Assembly (NCBI GenBank): GCA_964617665.1
Contig: CAZUAH010000516.1
Span: forward strand, 1-9,864
Direction of reading: 5' to 3'
From: JADHUC01 sp964617665
Lineage (GTDB): Bacteria; Planctomycetota; Planctomycetia; Pirellulales; Pirellulaceae
DNA: 9,864 nt
How positions within the stretch are numbered: the first letter of the stretch is position 1; every line of letters begins with the position of its first letter. Made by a program: the position numbers and the translations under genes. Below, one piece after another: positions 6,624-9,864 of this stretch. The notes beneath the pieces were generated by a model. The model saw nothing but the letters and a program-made list of their open reading frames with translations. It did no database searches and was not told the DNA's origin.

Positions 6624-7715
6624 TTAGCCTTCTTCCGCCAAGAGCTCCTCGATCTTCGCCGCCATGATCCTCTGGCCGCCTGCTTCCTTCCAGTTCAATT
6701 CGCCGTACCACCAGTATCGAAGTCGCCCTTGCTTGTCGATCAAGTAGACGCTGGGCCACATCGAATTGCCCCACGCGTTCCAATTCGTTTTGTCGTTGTC
6801 GATCACAACCGGAAACGTAAACTCGGCTTCCTTGACTTTCTGGCGGACGCGGTCGGGTTGCCGTTCGGTTTGGGTTTCGGGCGTGTGGACGCCGATGATC
6901 ACCAACCCCTTGCTCGAAAACGAATCGTCCCAACCCCTGTACCAGGGGTAGTTGCGGACGCAGTTGATTCACCCAAAGGGCCAGAAATGGAGGGCCACCA
7001 CCTTTCCTCGAAGATCAGCAAGCTGCAGCGGTTTGGAATTGATCCACTCGTCATCCGTAGACAATTCGGGAGCCTTGAACGAAACGTGACCTAGACGCCC
7101 CGGGGCGAAGGAGCCTCCAACCAAGGCCATCAATCGCTGCTTCTGGGTGTTATCGAGCAAGTCGAGAATAGCTTGTTGCTCTTTCTTGCGAGCAGCAGTA
7201 ATCGCATCCTGCGACTTCCGATGTGCCTCTTCTCCCTGGTATGTCCCCGATTGAAGTTCATTCACCTGCTCTCGCGTCTCCTTGACGATCGCCTCAATCT
7301 CGGCCTTCTGTTGCGACGTCAACCGCAACTGCTCCGCCGCGTGCGGCATCAGAACACACGATATTCCGCGCAGCCGGTAAGCAATTTGTCGCAGCCGTTC
7401 CTGTTGCTGTGTGGAAAGCAGTTTGGCGGCCTGATTTCGGGTCGCCGTCATGATTTCGGCTATCTTCGCCTCGCCTTTCTCTGCCGGCATATTGCGGGTT
7501 GCTAGAAGCAGGCCATCGAAGGAATGGTTGATTTCCACCAAGCGTCTTCCCTGCTCTGGCGTAAGTCCTAAATCGTCGTGCACCGCCGGTTCACGAACCA
7601 GAAAAAGGAACGGATCGGCCATCGTGCCATAGCCCGTCACGTTCTGGGCCACACACGGCAAAGGCGACGCCAACGCGCCGGCGCCGATTATCAATAGCGG
7701 CAAGAACTGCTTCAT
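6624..7715 (-). CDS. Predicted selenoprotein: secreted DipZ/TlpA-like redoxin with in-frame TGA (UxxC), N-terminal LTxxQ helical region
   Basis: Read through one TGA, this encodes 363 residues. Residues 1-23 are a signal peptide (MKQFLPLLIIGAGALAS..., likely cut after CVA), so the protein acts outside the cytoplasm. Residues 45-200 are charged and helical with two LTxxQ motifs (LTPEQ at 51-55, LTSQQ at 132-136). Residues about 212-363 are a thioredoxin fold of the DipZ/TlpA-like type: GKVVALHFWPFG, then position 249 encoded by TGA, then INC (C252), GLVIIGVHTPE at 270-280, and the cis-proline loop MWPSVYLID with P321. Cysteine homologues of this fold carry CxxC at 249-252, so TGA replaces the attacking cysteine, giving UxxC. 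A SECIS-like hairpin follows. Expected role is thiol-disulfide or peroxide chemistry in the cell envelope; substrate unknown. Start chosen for the signal peptide and AAGGA eleven bases upstream; an ATG at 7769 would add 18 residues. The alternative is a nonsense mutation or base-call error. Confidence 0.8.
6927..6959 (-). promoter_or_regulatory. Bacterial SECIS-like stem-loop just after the TGA
   Basis: On the minus strand ACCCCUG (6949-6943) pairs perfectly with CAGGGGU (6939-6933) around a GUA loop; leaving the last G-C open gives a GGUAC loop. Below it are a U-U mismatch (6950/6932), a C-G pair (6951/6931), a four-base bulge GCAA (6955-6952) and GUCC/GGAC (6959-6956/6930-6927). The loop starts 25-26 bases after the TGA and begins with G. 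Known bacterial SECIS elements are hairpins within the coding region just after UGA, with a G/GU-containing apical loop that binds SelB; the GGU loop resembles the GGUC loop of E. coli fdhF. Confidence 0.7.
6969..6971 (-). other. Candidate selenocysteine codon (TGA, residue 249)
   Basis: This is the only stop codon in the 363-codon frame. The frame upstream ends at ALHFWPFG and resumes at INCVRNYPWY, so the TGA falls on the first residue of the C-x-x-C redox motif. Selenocysteine replacing exactly this residue is the known pattern in thioredoxin-fold selenoproteins. A single TGC/TGT-to-TGA substitution would look the same, which is why genome-level support is needed. Confidence 0.75.
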
Positions 7716-7961
7716 CTGTCTACTCGTCCTTAAGAGTCTTGATGTTCTTTGTACCATGCATTGTGCCAAGCGACATCCCGCGCGCCGGGAAATGCGTGGC
7801 GAAACAAGTGGACACGCGGCCGTAGTGTATTTGCCAAATCGTGTCAGATCCTGCGTCTGAGATGTGTAGAATTGTCAATGGGATCATTTCGCCGCGGCCG
7901 ATCTATGGACATGCCACGGTCTGATGCCCTCCAAACCGACTGAACAACTGGCGTTTCACGT
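7716..7961. other. Divergent intergenic region between redoxin and sigma-factor genes
   Basis: This 246-base stretch must hold the 5' regions of both the minus-strand redoxin and the plus-strand sigma gene. Visible items are the AAGGA ribosome binding site of the redoxin (7727-7731, minus strand) and a small TCAGA-N7-TCTGA dyad (7844-7860). No well-spaced -35/-10 pair stands out for either gene, and the sigma gene has no clear ribosome binding site. Confidence 0.4.
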
Positions 7962-8558
7962 ATGTCTGAACCCGCCGATACACGCGAAAGTTTGCTTGTC
8001 CGACTGGGGGATCCGTCTTGCGATGATGCATGGAAAGAGTTTTCGGTCATTTACAGGCCGATGATCTTTCGGCTTGCGCGGCGTAGCGGGCTGCAACACG
8101 AGGATGCGGAAGATGTTTCGCAGCGAGTCCTCGTCTCGGTGATGGAGGCGATTGGCAGCTGGCGGAAGGACCCCGCGAAGGGGAGATTCCGCGGCTGGCT
8201 AACGACCATCACGAAAAACGCTATTCGTAATGCCATTTCGCGTGCGCCACGTGACCGGCCTTCTGGCAACAGTGAGCTGAGAAGGCTGATTGAGCAAGCG
8301 AGTGATTCAACCTCTGAATTGGATGAGTTGATTGAAGCCGAGTACATGCGAAGCGTATTTCGCGAAGCCGCTCGGCGCGTGCGGATGGAATTCGAGGATT
8401 CCACGTGGATGGCGTTTTGGATGACGAGTGTGGATGGGCTTTCTGTATCAGAAACCGGCAGGCGGCTGAAGATGACCAGCGGCGCCATTTATGCAGCTCG
8501 CAGCCGGATCATGCGGCGTCTGCAAGTTGTCGCAATGGGACTTTCTGAGGAAGAATAG
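7962..8558 (+). CDS. ECF-type RNA polymerase sigma factor (planctomycete kinase-linked type)
   Basis: A 198-residue sigma70-family protein with regions 2 and 4 and no region 3, the size usual for ECF factors. Region 2 spans about 23-95: AWKEFSVIYRPMIFRLARR, the DAEDVSQRVLVSV core-binding segment at 48-60, and RFRGWLTTITKNAIRN at 75-90 for -10 recognition. Region 4 spans about 130-190, with the helix-turn-helix around LSVSETGRRLKMTSGAIYAARSR (160-182, quoted in part) for -35 recognition. It should direct RNA polymerase to a dedicated promoter set. The ATG at 7962 is the only reasonable start, since an in-frame TGA lies eight codons upstream; no ribosome binding site is visible. The next gene begins one base past its stop and encodes a zinc-finger/kinase protein, the likely regulator of this factor. 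Confidence 0.88.
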   Translation: MSEPADTRESLLVRLGDPSCDDAWKEFSVIYRPMIFRLARRSGLQHEDAEDVSQRVLVSVMEAIGSWRKDPAKGRFRGWLTTITKNAIRNAISRAPRDRPSGNSELRRLIEQASDSTSELDELIEAEYMRSVFREAARRVRMEFEDSTWMAFWMTSVDGLSVSETGRRLKMTSGAIYAARSRIMRRLQVVAMGLSEEE

Positions 8559-8559
8559 A

Positions 8560-9864
8560 ATGAATCAGGTAAATCAATTCGAGTGCGACGAGGCATTACT
8601 TGATCGCTTTCTTCATAACGAGCTTGACGCAGAGCAAAAAAACGACTTGGAGCGTCATCTTGATAGCTGCGATACGTGCGCAAGACGGTTAGAGGGCATC
8701 GCAGCAGAGCGGTGGACGTGGCGCGAAGTAACCGATTGTCTGCCGAGTGATGAGTTCGACTCGCGCAGCGAATCGGACTCTCTGTCAATCGTCGGAATCA
8801 CAAGCTCGAATGCCGGTGAAGCTGACAATCAGGCTTTGCTTTCTCGGGAAATCTCCGGATGGCTTGATCCCACAGATGATCCGGACATGCTGGGGCGGTT
8901 TGCGGGCTATGAGATCGTGGGGATCATCGGGCACGGAGGGATGGGAATTGTACTCAAAGGGTTTGAGTCATCACTGAACCGCTACGTGGCAATCAAAGTC
9001 CTTGCGCCGCGTTTGGCCACCAACGGCGCTGCCCGCAATAGATTCTCGCGAGAGGCTCAGGCAGCAGCAGCGGTGCGCCACGATAACGTGATCGCAGTCC
9101 ATCGTGTTGATGAGTGGCATGGTTTACCTTTTCTTGTGATGCCGTACGTGGCGGGTATCTCATTGCAGAAGCGAATCGACGCCGAAGGACCGCTCGGCGT
9201 TGAAGCGATCCTGCGAATTGCGTCTCAGGTTGCTTCCGGATTGGCTGCGGCACACGCTCAAGGGCTCGTCCATCGCGACATCAAACCCGGAAACATCCTG
9301 CTGGACAGTGGTGTCGAACGTGTGACGATAACGGATTTCGGATTAGCGCGTGCGATTGACGACGCCACGATCACGCGGACTGGAATCATCGCGGGAACTC
9401 CGCAGTTCATGTCGCCAGAACAGGCACAAGCCAAACCGCTGGATCATCGTAGCGACTTGTTCAGCTTGGGCGGCTTGATGTATGCGATGGCAACAGGCCG
9501 ACCACCATTTCGTTCTGACAATCATAGAGAGGTATTGCAGAAGATCGCCGACTCGCCGGCTCGGCCCGTGCGGGAGATCGAGTCTTCGATACCTTCGTGG
9601 CTATCGGAGATCATCAACTGGCTGCAAGAGAAATCGCCGGATGACAGGCCGCAATCCGCAAGCGAGGTATCTGAGTTACTTAGCGTTTGGCTGGCACATC
9701 TGCAGCAGCCGGAAGTCGTGCCGGAGCCAAAGAGAACTCAAGCGGCTTCCTCCCTCGATTCGCCACCGCCGCCGGCTCGCTGGCGACGCCGACTCGTTGC
9801 TGTTGCCGCAGGCCTTCTTGCGATCATGGCGGGGGTCATCCTGATTCTTGAAACCAGCAAGGGG
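8560..9864 (+). CDS. Zinc-finger anti-sigma-like domain fused to Ser/Thr protein kinase, membrane-anchored (3' end cut by window)
   Basis: The first 435 codons are present and the frame is still open at the window edge. Residues 9-40 hold C9, H33, C37 and C40 (HLDSCDTC), the HxxxCxxC pattern of zf-HC2/anti-sigma zinc-binding domains. A Hanks-type kinase follows at about 117-378: glycine loop GHGGMGIV at 124-131, VAIK lysine K146, helix-C glutamate E165, catalytic HRDIKPGN at 238-245 (D240), DFG at 259-261, SPE at 285-287 and D299. All catalytic residues are intact, so it should be active. A proline-rich linker leads to a membrane helix at about 411-430; the remainder, presumably outside the cytoplasm, is missing. 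AGGA at 8548-8551, eight bases from the ATG, sets the start inside the sigma gene's end. One-base spacing from the sigma gene implies co-transcription and translational coupling. It probably controls the sigma factor by binding, phosphorylation or both; this is inference. Confidence 0.9.
   Translation, partial: MNQVNQFECDEALLDRFLHNELDAEQKNDLERHLDSCDTCARRLEGIAAERWTWREVTDCLPSDEFDSRSESDSLSIVGITSSNAGEADNQALLSREISGWLDPTDDPDMLGRFAGYEIVGIIGHGGMGIVLKGFESSLNRYVAIKVLAPRLATNGAARNRFSREAQAAAAVRHDNVIAVHRVDEWHGLPFLVMPYVAGISLQKRIDAEGPLGVEAILRIASQVASGLAAAHAQGLVHRDIKPGNILLDSGVERVTITDFGLARAIDDATITRTGIIAGTPQFMSPEQAQAKPLDHRSDLFSLGGLMYAMATGRPPFRSDNHREVLQKIADSPARPVREIESSIPSWLSEIINWLQEKSPDDRPQSASEVSELLSVWLAHLQQPEVVPEPKRTQAASSLDSPPPPARWRRRLVAVAAGLLAIMAGVILILETSKG

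Noticed and set aside
6389..6667. 92-residue plus-strand frame with a hydrophobic middle
   Set aside because: No ribosome binding site, begins inside the predicted operator and ends antisense to the redoxin gene; hydrophobicity alone is not enough.
6624..6905. Separate small gene (TTG start) encoding the C-terminal half of the redoxin
   Set aside because: It is in the same frame as the upstream part, lacks its own ribosome binding site, and would begin in the middle of a beta strand of the thioredoxin fold. Readthrough at the TGA explains it better.
6903..6971. Frameshift or pseudogene as explanation for the redoxin interruption
   Set aside because: No frame change is needed, the downstream part is well preserved, and the stop coincides with the catalytic cysteine followed by a SECIS-like hairpin. 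Kept only as the alternative to exclude by read evidence.
6969..7769. Stand-alone 266-residue protein ending at the TGA, starting at the ATG at 7769
   Set aside because: It would stop just before the redox motif, leaving half a thioredoxin fold. The first 18 residues (MAQCMVQRTSRLLRTSRQ) precede a normal signal peptide start and are probably untranslated.
7831..7872. TTGCCA and TAGAAT as a promoter for the sigma gene
   Set aside because: The spacer is 30 bases, far from the 16-18 expected, so the pair is not a credible sigma70 promoter.

Overview
The window looks like chromosomal DNA of a planctomycete (Planctomycetota, probably Pirellulales-like), moderately GC-rich. The case rests on gene content seen in the sequence: a very large M56/BlaR-type protein carrying the planctomycete-associated TIGR03067-like domain, a cytochrome-biogenesis/DipZ-like redoxin fused to LTxxQ helical repeats, and an ECF sigma factor followed directly by a zinc-finger/Ser-Thr kinase fusion. 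The assignment is inference from family knowledge; no rRNA or marker gene is present.

Layout: 1-390 has no convincing gene but holds a compact 175-bp element (81-255) with imperfect terminal inverted repeats and two internal stem-loops, resembling a MITE. 391-6296 is a minus-strand two-gene operon: a BlaI/MecI-type repressor (5904-6296) whose stop codon shares one base with the start of an 1837-residue BlaR/M56 membrane metalloprotease (391-5904). A sigma70-like promoter (TTGACG-N17-TATCTT) lies upstream, surrounded by ATTAG-type repeats that are plausible repressor sites. 6297-6623 is otherwise empty. 6624-7715 (minus) is a secreted redoxin. The plus-strand pair 7962-8558 (ECF sigma factor) and 8560-9864 (zinc-finger anti-sigma-like domain plus protein kinase, cut by the window edge) is separated by one base and is probably one signalling module.

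Main result: the redoxin gene is interrupted by a single in-frame TGA (6969-6971) exactly where the first cysteine of the redox CxxC motif belongs (WPFG-U-INC). Reading continues in the same frame for 114 more sense codons with all expected thioredoxin-fold landmarks. A strong hairpin with a GGUAC/GUA apical loop begins shortly after the TGA, at the spacing known for bacterial SECIS elements. I therefore annotate one selenocysteine-containing protein of 363 residues rather than two genes or a pseudogene. The selenocysteine machinery (selA, selB, selC, selD) is not in this window, so this remains a strong prediction.

How the genes may work together: the BlaI/BlaR pair is a proteolytic sensor-repressor switch, and the sigma/kinase pair is a second signal-transduction unit. 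The secreted redoxin lies between them, transcribed in the same direction as blaI/blaR but separated from it by about 330 bp and its own 5' region, so functional linkage is not shown by the sequence.
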